Below, in pieces: positions 1-5,344 of a DNA stretch of 5,344 nucleotides; position 1 is the stretch's first letter; every line of letters begins with the position of its first letter. Origin of the DNA: Roseburia sp. CAG:303 (GTDB lineage: Bacteria > Bacillota > Clostridia > Lachnospirales > Lachnospiraceae); assembly GCA_000437755.1 (NCBI GenBank), contig FR900148.1:13899-19242 (forward strand), written 5' to 3'. The notes under the pieces were generated by a model. That model saw nothing but the letters and a program-made list of their open reading frames with translations, did not search any database and had not been told where the DNA came from. Made by a program: the position numbers and the translations under genes.

Positions 1-1283
1 TCTTTTGCCTGTGCAAGCCAGGAAAGTGAGCCAAAGCAAAGGACGGCAGCCCTGCCACTGTCTTTTTTTGCATCATCTATTGCAATATTTATCGTCGTCC
101 GGATATCTCCCGGCAGTTTTACATTTTTTCCAAGTTTTCTTACGACCTTTGCCAGTTCTTCCTTATCCAGTGCTCTTTCGTTCTCCGCCTGCACAACATA
201 GACCAGTTCTGCCGGTCCGACCGTGGTCTGGACAATCTTCCTGTAGTCCTTATCTGCGAAAATCCCCATCACAAGATAAATATGAAAGCCGCTCAGAAGC
301 ACATCCATATTTTCCCGCAGACGCAGTGCTGCATCCGGATTGTGTGCACCGTCTAAAATAATCAGCGGATCTCCGGTATGAATTACCTGAAATCTTCCCG
401 GCATATATGCCTTTTTTAATCCCTCTGTAATCTGCTTCCCGCTGATAAAAAATCCTGTTTTCTGTAGAATATGTGCAGCCTCCACTGCAAGAGCCGCATT
501 CTCCGTCTGATAAATTCCGGCCATCTTTATTGTATAATCCTGTTGCGGACAGGAATCACTGCCATATCGGAAACTCTGGGCATCCAGACTACTTTTTAAC
601 CGTTCAATCTTTCCCCGATCCACTTCGATCAGAAGCGAATGTTTCTCTTCTGCCTCTTTCCAAAGCACTTCCCTGATTCCCTTTTCCTGCAGAAATGTGA
701 CACAAGGGACGTTTTTTTTGATAATCCCGGCTTTTGCCTGTGCAATCTCCCGCAGACTGCCGCCAAGAACTGCCGTGTGATCCATACTGATGGAGGTAAT
801 AATACTGAGAACTTCTGCATTCGTTACATTTGTCGCATCGAATTTCCCGCCCAGTCCGCACTCGATCACGGCAACATCGCAATCTTCTTCTGCAAACCAC
901 AGATAAGCAAGTGCCGTTTCCATCTCAAAAACAGTCGGAAGCCGGTTCTGTTCTGCCGCCCGTTCTATCGCAGGTTTCATTTTCTCCACCTGTCTGGCAA
1001 ACTGATGTTTGGTTATCTTTTTTCCATTTATGCTAATGTTTTCCAGTTTTTCAAAAACTGCCGGTGAATTGTATCTTCCCACCCGGCAGCCGGACTGTTC
1101 CAGTATTGCAGACATATATGCGGACACAGAGCCTTTTCCGTTCGTGCCGGCAATGTGAATGATCCTGATTTTCTCCTGAGGATCTCCCAGTTCTCTCATA
1201 AATTTCTTCAGATTATCCAGTCCAAAATCCATGAAATGATTCTGAAATCCGTAAAAATACTCTTCTGCCTTATTACTTTCCAT
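1..1283 (-). CDS. folC: Folylpolyglutamate synthase / dihydrofolate synthase (FolC), 3' end outside window
   Basis: This cytoplasmic Mur-ligase-family enzyme adds glutamate to folates in an ATP-dependent reaction; many bacterial members also join dihydropteroate to glutamate. The frame is open for 427 codons without a break and leaves the window at the left edge. Visible motifs are the P-loop GTNGKGS at residues 46-52, YNSPAVF from residue 71, IECGLGGKFDATN at 140-152, SMDH ending at His169, AKAGII with Lys184 (likely equivalent to the carbamylated lysine of the Lactobacillus casei enzyme) and LDGAHNPDA with Asp311. The last residues, GSLSWLAQAK, match the usual FolC ending, so only a few residues should be missing. 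The ATG at 1283 is preferred over an in-frame ATG at 1295 because GGAG (1290-1293) stands six bases before it, whereas the upstream ATG has no good ribosome site. It lies downstream of the lactonase gene on the same strand, with a hairpin between them. The family call is secure; whether it is bifunctional cannot be read from the sequence. Confidence 0.95.
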   Translation of the reverse strand, partial: MESNKAEEYFYGFQNHFMDFGLDNLKKFMRELGDPQEKIRIIHIAGTNGKGSVSAYMSAILEQSGCRVGRYNSPAVFEKLENISINGKKITKHQFARQVEKMKPAIERAAEQNRLPTVFEMETALAYLWFAEEDCDVAVIECGLGGKFDATNVTNAEVLSIITSISMDHTAVLGGSLREIAQAKAGIIKKNVPCVTFLQEKGIREVLWKEAEEKHSLLIEVDRGKIERLKSSLDAQSFRYGSDSCPQQDYTIKMAGIYQTENAALAVEAAHILQKTGFFISGKQITEGLKKAYMPGRFQVIHTGDPLIILDGAHNPDAALRLRENMDVLLSGFHIYLVMGIFADKDYRKIVQTTVGPAELVYVVQAENERALDKEELAKVVRKLGKNVKLPGDIRTTINIAIDDAKKDSGRAAVLCFGSLSWLAQAK

Positions 1284-1289
1284 GTGTTT

Positions 1290-1293
1290 CTCC
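1290..1293 (-). promoter_or_regulatory. folC ribosome binding site
   Basis: GGAG lies six bases upstream of the ATG at 1283. It sits inside the codons that a start at 1295 would use, and this decides in favour of the shorter FolC. Confidence 0.7.
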
Positions 1294-1331
1294 ATTCTTC
1301 AAATCAGACTAAATTCTGCTGTGATACAAAA

Positions 1332-1365
1332 CTGCCTCCACAGGTTTACTCTCCTCTGGAGGCAG
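1332..1365 (-). terminator. Hairpin with short T run between the lactonase gene and folC
   Basis: Read on the minus strand, CTGCCTCCA (1357-1365) and TGGAGGCAG (1332-1340) form a perfect 9-bp stem with six G-C pairs around a 16-base loop. TTTTGT follows directly. The stem begins nine bases after the lactonase stop codon. This looks like an intrinsic terminator for the lactonase transcript, but the T run is only four bases before a G, so termination may be partial. The 5' arm overlaps a weaker alternative hairpin, CTCC-AGA-GGAG. I see no convincing promoter between the hairpin and folC, so readthrough probably feeds folC. Confidence 0.6.
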
Positions 1366-1374
1366 CAGGTCATA

Positions 1375-2424
1375 TTAACTAAGTTTCTTTATTACCGCAC
1401 AGTTTGGTGTTTCTACCTGCATCGGTTTTCCATGCTGTATCAGCAGTCCATTTTCATAATCAATGGTAAAGAATGTAATCTCATTCGATTCATGATTTAA
1501 AGATGCAATATGCTTATTATCCGGAAAAATGCACATATTCTTCGGATAATCACCACTAATCGGCAATACACAGTTCTTTGTCAGCATTCCTGTTTTCTCA
1601 TCACGCACGAAAAATGCGATGCTGTTATCCCCGGCATTCGAGCAGAAAATATATTTTCCGTCCACAGACTGCTTGATAGCTGCCACTGCACTCTTATCAT
1701 TATAACTCTTACCCAGTGTGCTGATCTGCTGAATCATTTCAAAATGAGGCATACCATCATCACTATTATATGTATAGACATTGACACAGTTTTTCAGCTG
1801 GCAGATCAGATATGCGAACCTGCCGTCCGGACTGAATATCATGCTTCTCGGAGAAGATTCCAGTTCACATCTTAAAATATCCACCAGTTTAATTGCACCT
1901 GTCTTCGCATCAAACCCATATAGTTTTACCTGATCCAGTCCGACATCACTCGCTGTCAGGAATTTTCCGTCCGGTGTGATTCTTGCACAGGTAATATGCG
2001 GTCTGTAATTACGTTCTGCTATAGATCCCATACCCTTATGGAAAACTTCGGCTGTCATCTCGCCGACACTGCCATCCGGATTAATTCTTACCACGGATGC
2101 TTTTCCATCATGATAACCTGCGGTGAATATATATTTGTCATCTGCGCTCAGGCTGATGTGGCACGCACGCATTCCGTTAATAGAACCGAGATTAATAAAC
2201 TCCAGATCCCCATCCGGATGAATTTTAAAAGATGAGATTCCCAAATCAGATACCGAATACAAAAAATCGGAATGATTTGCCAGTCTCATATAAGATGGAT
2301 TTCCCACTTCCACTTCTTTTACCGGAGTAAATATACCTTCCTCGATATCACAGTCACATATTGTAATTCCCTTTGCTTTGCCGTGAGTATAAGAACCCAC
2401 ATAAGCGACATATTTATCTGCCAT
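1375..2424 (-). CDS. Lactonase-family seven-bladed beta-propeller protein (6-phosphogluconolactonase-like)
   Basis: This 349-residue protein belongs to the lactonase family that includes the E. coli 6-phosphogluconolactonase YbhE/Pgl and fungal carboxy-muconate lactonizing enzyme. It has no signal peptide or membrane segment and should be cytoplasmic. Repeated propeller strands are visible: AYVGSYT at the N-terminus, then several blades with PDG or SADDKYIF-type turns (residues 70, 93-100, 116, 151, 199, 255-260 and 301). At the expected active-site places are RPHITCA (His143), SPRSM (Arg193, Ser194), CQLKN (Gln209) and Arg274. Most relatives have PRH and EL at the second and third of these, so catalysis may be altered. 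The start is the ATG at 2424, eight bases after GGAGG; an in-frame TTG at 2439 overlaps that ribosome site and is unlikely. It lies downstream of lrgB but has its own strong promoter. The natural substrate is unknown; it could be another sugar-acid lactone. Confidence 0.9.
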   Translation of the reverse strand: MADKYVAYVGSYTHGKAKGITICDCDIEEGIFTPVKEVEVGNPSYMRLANHSDFLYSVSDLGISSFKIHPDGDLEFINLGSINGMRACHISLSADDKYIFTAGYHDGKASVVRINPDGSVGEMTAEVFHKGMGSIAERNYRPHITCARITPDGKFLTASDVGLDQVKLYGFDAKTGAIKLVDILRCELESSPRSMIFSPDGRFAYLICQLKNCVNVYTYNSDDGMPHFEMIQQISTLGKSYNDKSAVAAIKQSVDGKYIFCSNAGDNSIAFFVRDEKTGMLTKNCVLPISGDYPKNMCIFPDNKHIASLNHESNEITFFTIDYENGLLIQHGKPMQVETPNCAVIKKLS

Positions 2425-2432
2425 ATTTTTTA

Positions 2433-2437
2433 CCTCC
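2433..2437 (-). promoter_or_regulatory. Lactonase ribosome binding site
   Basis: GGAGG, eight bases before the ATG at 2424, is an ideal Shine-Dalgarno sequence. It fixes this start over the TTG at 2439. Confidence 0.85.
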
Positions 2438-2461
2438 AACCTATGTTCTGGTAGTTATCCT

Positions 2462-2478
2462 TATAATACTTTATTATA
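2462..2478. repeat. AT-only inverted repeat over the lactonase -10 and start region
   Basis: TATAATA-CTT-TATTATA is a perfect 7-3-7 inverted repeat covering the -10 box (2473-2478) and the predicted transcription start. It abuts the neighbouring palindrome and shares bases 2477-2478 with it. Its arms contain only A and T, so chance is a real alternative. Confidence 0.35.
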
Positions 2479-2501
2479 TCATACTATGATACAGGGGTCA
2501 A
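2473..2501 (-). promoter_or_regulatory. Sigma-A promoter of the lactonase gene
   Basis: On the minus strand TTGACC (2496-2501) is followed after exactly 17 bases by TATAAT (2473-2478), and TGA directly before the -10 gives an extended -10 element. Transcription should start near 2466, leaving a leader of about 40 bases before the ATG at 2424. The promoter begins only about 20 bases past the lrgB stop codon, so the lactonase can be expressed independently of lrgAB. Confidence 0.8.
2477..2491. promoter_or_regulatory. Perfect 15-bp palindrome in the lactonase promoter spacer (putative operator)
   Basis: TATCATA-C-TATGATA is a perfect 7-1-7 palindrome. It fills most of the 17-base spacer between -35 and -10 and overlaps the upstream edge of the -10 box. 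This is a classic place for a dimeric repressor to block RNA polymerase. No regulator gene is in the window, so the binding protein is unknown. Operator function is an inference. Confidence 0.5.
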
Positions 2502-2520
2502 AAGGTATTTTTGTACCAGT

Positions 2521-3213
2521 TTACAAAAACTGTGCGAAAAAGGATGCTCCGACAACCGTAATCAGTCCGGCAACTGCGATGGCAAGACTGCTCATGGCAC
2601 CTTCGATTTCTCCCATTTCCATTGCCTTTACCGTTCCGATGGCATGACTTGCAGAACCGATGGCAACACCCTTTGCAATCGGTTCTTCGATCTTAAAGAT
2701 CCGGCACACCGTTTCGGCAATAATATTTCCGATGATTCCGGTCAGAATAATCGTTGCTATGGTAATGGTCACAATACCTTCCAGTTCTTCTGAAACTGCC
2801 ATTCCAATCGCTGTTGTGATAGATTTTGGCAGCATGGTAACATATTCTTTGTGTGTCATTCCGAATAAAAACGCAAAAATCAGTGTAGAGCATAAACTTG
2901 CCAGTACACCGGAAAGAATTCCAAGTATGACAGCCAGCATATTTTTTTTGAGCAGTTCCATCTGCTGATAAAGTGGAATCGCAAGACATACTGTAGCAGG
3001 TGTCAGAAGATAACTCAAATATTTTGCACCGTTATTGTAGGTATCATAATCAATCCGGAACAATACCAGAAATCCAATGACAAATACAATGGAAACAAGT
3101 AACGGATTCAGCAGCGGAAATTTGAATTTTTTCTTTAATAAAATTCCAAGCTCATATCCTGCCAGGCTGATGACCACACCAAAAAATGTAAAATTTGCAA
3201 ATATTTCTTTCAT
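2521..3213 (-). CDS. lrgB: LrgB/CidB-family membrane protein
   Basis: LrgB is the larger partner of the LrgAB (CidAB, YohJK, YsbAB/PftAB) inner-membrane system. It was first described as antiholin-like and modulating murein hydrolase activity, and in several Firmicutes is linked to pyruvate transport; plant PLGG1 relatives carry glycolate and glycerate. The protein has 230 residues, the normal length, with many hydrophobic segments. Conserved features are LLTPATVCLAIPLYQQ at 69-84, LPKSITTAIGMAVSEELEG at 128-146 and the stretch from GSASHAIGTVKAME (186-199) through EGAMSSLA (204-211). The start is the ATG at 3213, one base after the lrgA stop (TAAGATG), with GAGG at 3223-3226 inside the lrgA 3' end. 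The frame is open further upstream, but that extension is the lrgA 3' end read in another frame and is rich in Arg and Lys. The one-base spacing implies translational coupling. The family is certain; the transported solute is not. Confidence 0.95.
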   Translation of the reverse strand: MKEIFANFTFFGVVISLAGYELGILLKKKFKFPLLNPLLVSIVFVIGFLVLFRIDYDTYNNGAKYLSYLLTPATVCLAIPLYQQMELLKKNMLAVILGILSGVLASLCSTLIFAFLFGMTHKEYVTMLPKSITTAIGMAVSEELEGIVTITIATIILTGIIGNIIAETVCRIFKIEEPIAKGVAIGSASHAIGTVKAMEMGEIEGAMSSLAIAVAGLITVVGASFFAQFL

Positions 3214-3214
3214 C

Positions 3215-3592
3215 TTACTTTTCCTCTGTTTCTTCTTTCTTCTGTTTCTTTCCTCTGCGGATAAGGAACTGCGCCGCATGGCCGCCGCATACCATTACAA
3301 TCACGGTTACAAAGAAAGTGATCACAATGAACGGAACCAGAATCGGTTTTAAATCTCCCCAGGAATCCATTAATCCTACGGCAGCAGGTATAAACATGAC
3401 GGGCATGATTTCCACAAGGAACAGCCCCGCTTCTTTGATGCTTTCTAACGGCAGCAGATTTGTCTGCAACAGCACAAGCATAATAACCAGACCGTAGATA
3501 CTCGCCGGAACCGGAAGTGGGATAAGATATTTTAACACCTCGCCCACAAAGGAAATAATCATAATAATCATAAATTGTCTTAAGTATTTCAC
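3215..3592 (-). CDS. lrgA: LrgA/CidA-family holin-like membrane protein, GTG start
   Basis: This is the small partner of LrgB, a 125-residue membrane protein of normal family length. Four hydrophobic segments are visible, roughly residues 7-24, 30-47, 57-75 and 83-104. The family signature around PLPVPASIYGLVIMLVLL (25-42) and the loop PAAVGLMDSWGDL (69-81) are present. The C-terminus is strongly charged (GKKQKKEETEEK), as expected for a cytoplasmic tail. The start is assigned to GTG at 3592, five bases after AGAGGAG (3598-3604), placing Met-Lys-Tyr-Leu-Arg before the first helix. An ATG at 3673 in the same frame would overlap the predicted -10 region and add an atypical hydrophilic leader. 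It is first in the operon with lrgB, and no LytSR-type regulator is in the window. Confidence 0.93.
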   Translation of the reverse strand: MKYLRQFMIIMIISFVGEVLKYLIPLPVPASIYGLVIMLVLLQTNLLPLESIKEAGLFLVEIMPVMFIPAAVGLMDSWGDLKPILVPFIVITFFVTVIVMVCGGHAAQFLIRRGKKQKKEETEEK

Positions 3593-3597
3593 GAGAA

Positions 3598-3604
3598 CTC
3601 CTCT
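3598..3604 (-). promoter_or_regulatory. lrgA ribosome binding site deciding a GTG start
   Basis: AGAGGAG stands five bases before GTG at 3592. No ATG in the frame has a comparable site, so this sequence settles the non-ATG start. Confidence 0.75.
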
Positions 3605-3625
3605 TTTCCATATTTTATTTGACCT

Positions 3626-3637
3626 TGTGAATTGACA
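3626..3637. repeat. Imperfect dyad in the lrgA leader
   Basis: TGT-G-AATT-G-ACA is symmetric at 10 of 12 positions. It lies about 20-30 bases into the predicted lrgAB transcript and contains the TTGACA of a possible plus-strand promoter. It could be a regulator site for either side, but its short length makes chance plausible. Confidence 0.25.
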
Positions 3638-3660
3638 TTTTGCAACCCTCAAAATATCGT
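3632..3660 (+). promoter_or_regulatory. Candidate promoter 1 for the S8 peptidase
   Basis: A perfect TTGACA (3632-3637) is followed after 17 bases by TATCGT (3655-3660), which matches TATAAT at four of six positions. Initiation near 3667 would give a leader of about 90 bases. The -35 lies within the predicted lrgA leader. If the peptidase is a sporulation gene it could use a different sigma factor, which I cannot judge here. Confidence 0.4.
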
Positions 3661-3661
3661 T

Positions 3662-3690
3662 AATATACCACATGATTTTTTTCTTTGCAA
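3662..3690 (-). promoter_or_regulatory. Sigma-A promoter of lrgAB
   Basis: On the minus strand TTGCAA (3685-3690) is followed after exactly 17 bases by TATATT (3662-3667). Transcription should start near 3655, about 60 bases before the GTG start of lrgA. Confidence 0.6.
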
Positions 3691-3712
3691 TCCACGGAAC
3701 TACTAATATTAT
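3685..3712 (+). promoter_or_regulatory. Candidate promoter 2 for the S8 peptidase, sharing its -35 with lrgAB
   Basis: TTGCAA (3685-3690) is its own reverse complement, so it can also act as a plus-strand -35. TATTAT follows at 3707-3712 after 16 bases. Initiation near 3719 would leave a leader of about 40 bases before the ATG at 3760. This competes with candidate promoter 1. Confidence 0.35.
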
Positions 3713-3747
3713 ATGACCTTTTTTAATATATTTTATTAATATTATCT

Positions 3748-3753
3748 AGGAAA
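3748..3753 (+). promoter_or_regulatory. S8 peptidase ribosome binding site
   Basis: AGGAAA ends six bases before the ATG at 3760 and supports that start. Confidence 0.7.
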
Positions 3754-3759
3754 TTTTTT

Positions 3760-5344
3760 ATGAATAATCAGAAAATTGAAAATCTTTTGAATCTTGCCTT
3801 AGATGCATCCGACCGTGAACGTGAAAAATCTCCGGAACTTTCCGCCGGTTTCAACCGTCTGGATGACAAATGGACGATTATTGTACGTTATGCCAGCAAT
3901 CCTGACGTTCTCCTTACCTATTCCCCGGTTTTTCTTCTTGGAAATTATGCAATTCTTGAGGTTACGGAAAAAGAAATCGAAATCATCGCTTCGCTGGATG
4001 AAGTGATCTATATTGAAAAGCCAAAACCGCTGTCTTTTACGGTACTGGAAGGCAGAAGCAGTTCCTGTGTCAGCGAAATACAAAACCCTGTTATTTCTGC
4101 CGGTGCATCTTCCCTGAATCTTTCCGGCAGAGGATGTATCGTCGGAATTATTGACAGCGGAATTGCCTATGATCATCCGGTATTCTTAAATCCGGATGGT
4201 TCGAGCCGTATCCTGTGCATCTGGGATCAGACAGAATCAGGTCCTCCTCCGCAGGGTTACCGGAAAGGTGCATATTATACACAGACAGAGATCAACGAAG
4301 CGCTCCGTTCCGATCCCACCTCCAGACAAACCATCGTAAAAACGCAGGATTTTTCCGGACATGGTACTGCCGTTGCATCTGTCGCAGCCGGAAACTTTTC
4401 CGAAAACCCTTCCGTCCCTCTTGGCATGGCAGTACAAAGTGAATTAATCGTTGTAAAACTCGGAAATTTCTCTTCCGGTTCTTTTCCCAGAACCAGTGAA
4501 CTCATGCAGGCAGTCGACTTTACCGTAAAAAAAGCGATCGAATACGGCAGACCCCTCGCGTTAAATCTGAGTTTTGGAAACAGCTACGGCTCACACACCG
4601 GAACTTCGCTTTTAGAAACCTATCTTGACATCGCCGCCTCTTCCGGTATTACTTCTATCATTACCGGTACAGGAAATGAAGGCAGTGCGGCAGGGCATAC
4701 CTCCGGCAGGCTGTCCACCGGCGAAACGGTTTCCGTTGAATTGTTTATCTCTTCCTATGAACCAAATATCAATCTCCAGATCTGGAAAGCCTATTATGAC
4801 CAGATGACTTTTGAGATCCAGTCTCCTTCCGGAGAACACTTCCAGATTCCCGGCAATGGTCCTTTTACCTATCGCGATACGATGAATCAGACCGAACTTC
4901 TGATTTATTACGGCGAACCAAATCCCTACAATATTTATCAGGAGATCTATCTTGATTTTCTGCCATCGGATACTTACGTCGGCAGCGGATTATGGAAAAT
5001 CCTGATTCATGGCACTGCGATTGTAAACGGCGAATATCATATGTGGCTGCCGGTGCAGAGTTCCTTAAACGGCAGCCGTTTTACCGCACCAGCCCCATTT
5101 ACGACACTTACAATTCCCTCCACCGCTTCAAAAGCAGTTTCTGTCGGGGCGTACAACTCCTATAACTTCTCCTATGCCCGTTTCTCCGGCAGGGGATACG
5201 ATATTTCCTCGACAAATATCCGCAATGTCATGAAACCGGAACTGGTCGCTCCGGGTGTGGATATCCGGGTAGCTGCCCCCGACGGCGGATTTGTTCTGAA
5301 CAGTGGAACTTCCATTGCCGCACCATTCGTCACCGGATCCGCCG
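3760..5344 (+). CDS. Csp-like S8 (subtilisin-family) serine peptidase, 3' end outside window
   Basis: The frame is open for 528 codons to the right edge. The catalytic triad is complete: Asp132 in GIIDSGIAYDHP, His201 in DFSGHGTAVAS and Ser518 in NSGTSIAAP, with the oxyanion Asn306 in GTGNEGS. Residues 1 to about 105 precede the catalytic domain and resemble the inhibitor-like prodomain of Csp proteases (TIIVRYASNPDV, then AILEVTEKEIEIIASLDEVI). About residues 320-445, between the oxyanion Asn and the catalytic Ser, are a beta-rich insert (SVELFISSY, LQIWKAYY, LWKILIHGTAIVNGEYHMWL), matching the jellyroll that marks the clostridial CspA/B/C group. Those proteins process or regulate the spore cortex hydrolase SleC during germination. 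No signal peptide or membrane anchor is visible. With the full triad this is predicted active, unlike the pseudoprotease CspC. Many Lachnospiraceae carry several such paralogues, so a germination role is only an inference. It diverges from lrgAB. Roughly the last 30-70 residues lie outside. Confidence 0.92.
   Translation, partial: MNNQKIENLLNLALDASDREREKSPELSAGFNRLDDKWTIIVRYASNPDVLLTYSPVFLLGNYAILEVTEKEIEIIASLDEVIYIEKPKPLSFTVLEGRSSSCVSEIQNPVISAGASSLNLSGRGCIVGIIDSGIAYDHPVFLNPDGSSRILCIWDQTESGPPPQGYRKGAYYTQTEINEALRSDPTSRQTIVKTQDFSGHGTAVASVAAGNFSENPSVPLGMAVQSELIVVKLGNFSSGSFPRTSELMQAVDFTVKKAIEYGRPLALNLSFGNSYGSHTGTSLLETYLDIAASSGITSIITGTGNEGSAAGHTSGRLSTGETVSVELFISSYEPNINLQIWKAYYDQMTFEIQSPSGEHFQIPGNGPFTYRDTMNQTELLIYYGEPNPYNIYQEIYLDFLPSDTYVGSGLWKILIHGTAIVNGEYHMWLPVQSSLNGSRFTAPAPFTTLTIPSTASKAVSVGAYNSYNFSYARFSGRGYDISSTNIRNVMKPELVAPGVDIRVAAPDGGFVLNSGTSIAAPFVTGSA

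Noticed and set aside
639..1067. Plus-strand open frame of 142 codons
   Set aside because: It lies wholly antisense to folC, whose motifs are intact on the other strand. Its translation is Cys/Phe-rich and matches no family, and I see no ribosome site for it.
1510..1875. Plus-strand open frame of 121 codons
   Set aside because: It is antisense to the lactonase gene. Its sequence is low in recognisable features and is explained by the complementary coding frame.
2504..2517. Possible small terminator after lrgB (GGTA-N6-TACC then TTTT)
   Set aside because: The stem is only four base pairs, so it would be too unstable for a confident intrinsic terminator, and it sits directly beside the lactonase -35.
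3214..3279. N-terminal extension of LrgB by 22 residues
   Set aside because: The extension is a run of Arg, Lys and Ser made by reading the lrgA end out of frame. The ATG at 3213 has a ribosome site and gives the family's usual length.
3210..3611. Minus-strand open frame of 133 codons overlapping lrgA
   Set aside because: It runs in another frame over lrgA. Its product is Arg/Cys-rich with no membrane pattern, while the lrgA frame shows the full family signature.
3704..3745. Direct repeat TAATATTAT 33 bases apart in the divergent gap
   Set aside because: Both copies are pure A/T in a strongly AT-rich stretch, so chance repetition is expected. One copy overlaps a candidate -10.
3799..4176. 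Minus-strand open frame of 125 codons
   Set aside because: It is antisense to the start of the S8 peptidase, whose frame carries the catalytic Asp motif here.
3780..5344. Many TCCGG/TTCCGG words in the peptidase gene
   Set aside because: They fall in Ser-Gly or Phe-Arg type codon contexts without regular spacing and reflect codon choice, not a repeat array.

Overview
The window reads as chromosomal DNA of a Gram-positive, low-to-moderate GC anaerobe in the Clostridia, most likely Lachnospiraceae. The basis is protein character: a FolC with the loop SPAVF where most bacteria have SPHL, a lactonase of the type seen in gut Clostridia, and a clostridial Csp-like subtilase with a jellyroll insert. 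Near-consensus sigma-A promoters and strong Shine-Dalgarno sequences fit this. The assignment rests on remembered family sequences; no search was possible.

Layout: four genes lie on the minus strand and one on the plus strand, diverging from a 167-base AT-rich gap (3593-3759). Leftward from that gap come lrgA (GTG start at 3592), lrgB (ATG at 3213, one base after the lrgA stop), a seven-bladed beta-propeller lactonase (ATG at 2424) and folC (ATG at 1283, running off the left edge within a few residues of its usual end). Rightward from the gap runs a long S8 peptidase gene (ATG at 3760, running off the right edge just after its catalytic serine). No tRNA, rRNA, CRISPR array, insertion sequence or phage gene is visible.

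How the genes may work together: lrgAB encode a two-part membrane system, historically called holin/antiholin-like and in several Firmicutes shown to move pyruvate. The lactonase would hydrolyse a sugar lactone (6-phosphogluconolactone in the best-known members), but two positions usually conserved in its active site are changed (PRS for PRH, QL for EL). It has its own strong promoter carrying a perfect 15-bp palindrome. A 9-bp hairpin with a short T run lies between the lactonase and folC. FolC extends folate with glutamate and may also make dihydrofolate. The subtilase keeps Asp132, His201 and Ser518 and the domain order of the Csp germination proteases.

No clearly new system is present. 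The points most worth a second look are the altered lactonase active site, its palindromic promoter, the divergent lrgAB/protease promoters that appear to share one symmetric TTGCAA hexamer, and the Csp-like protease beside lrgAB.
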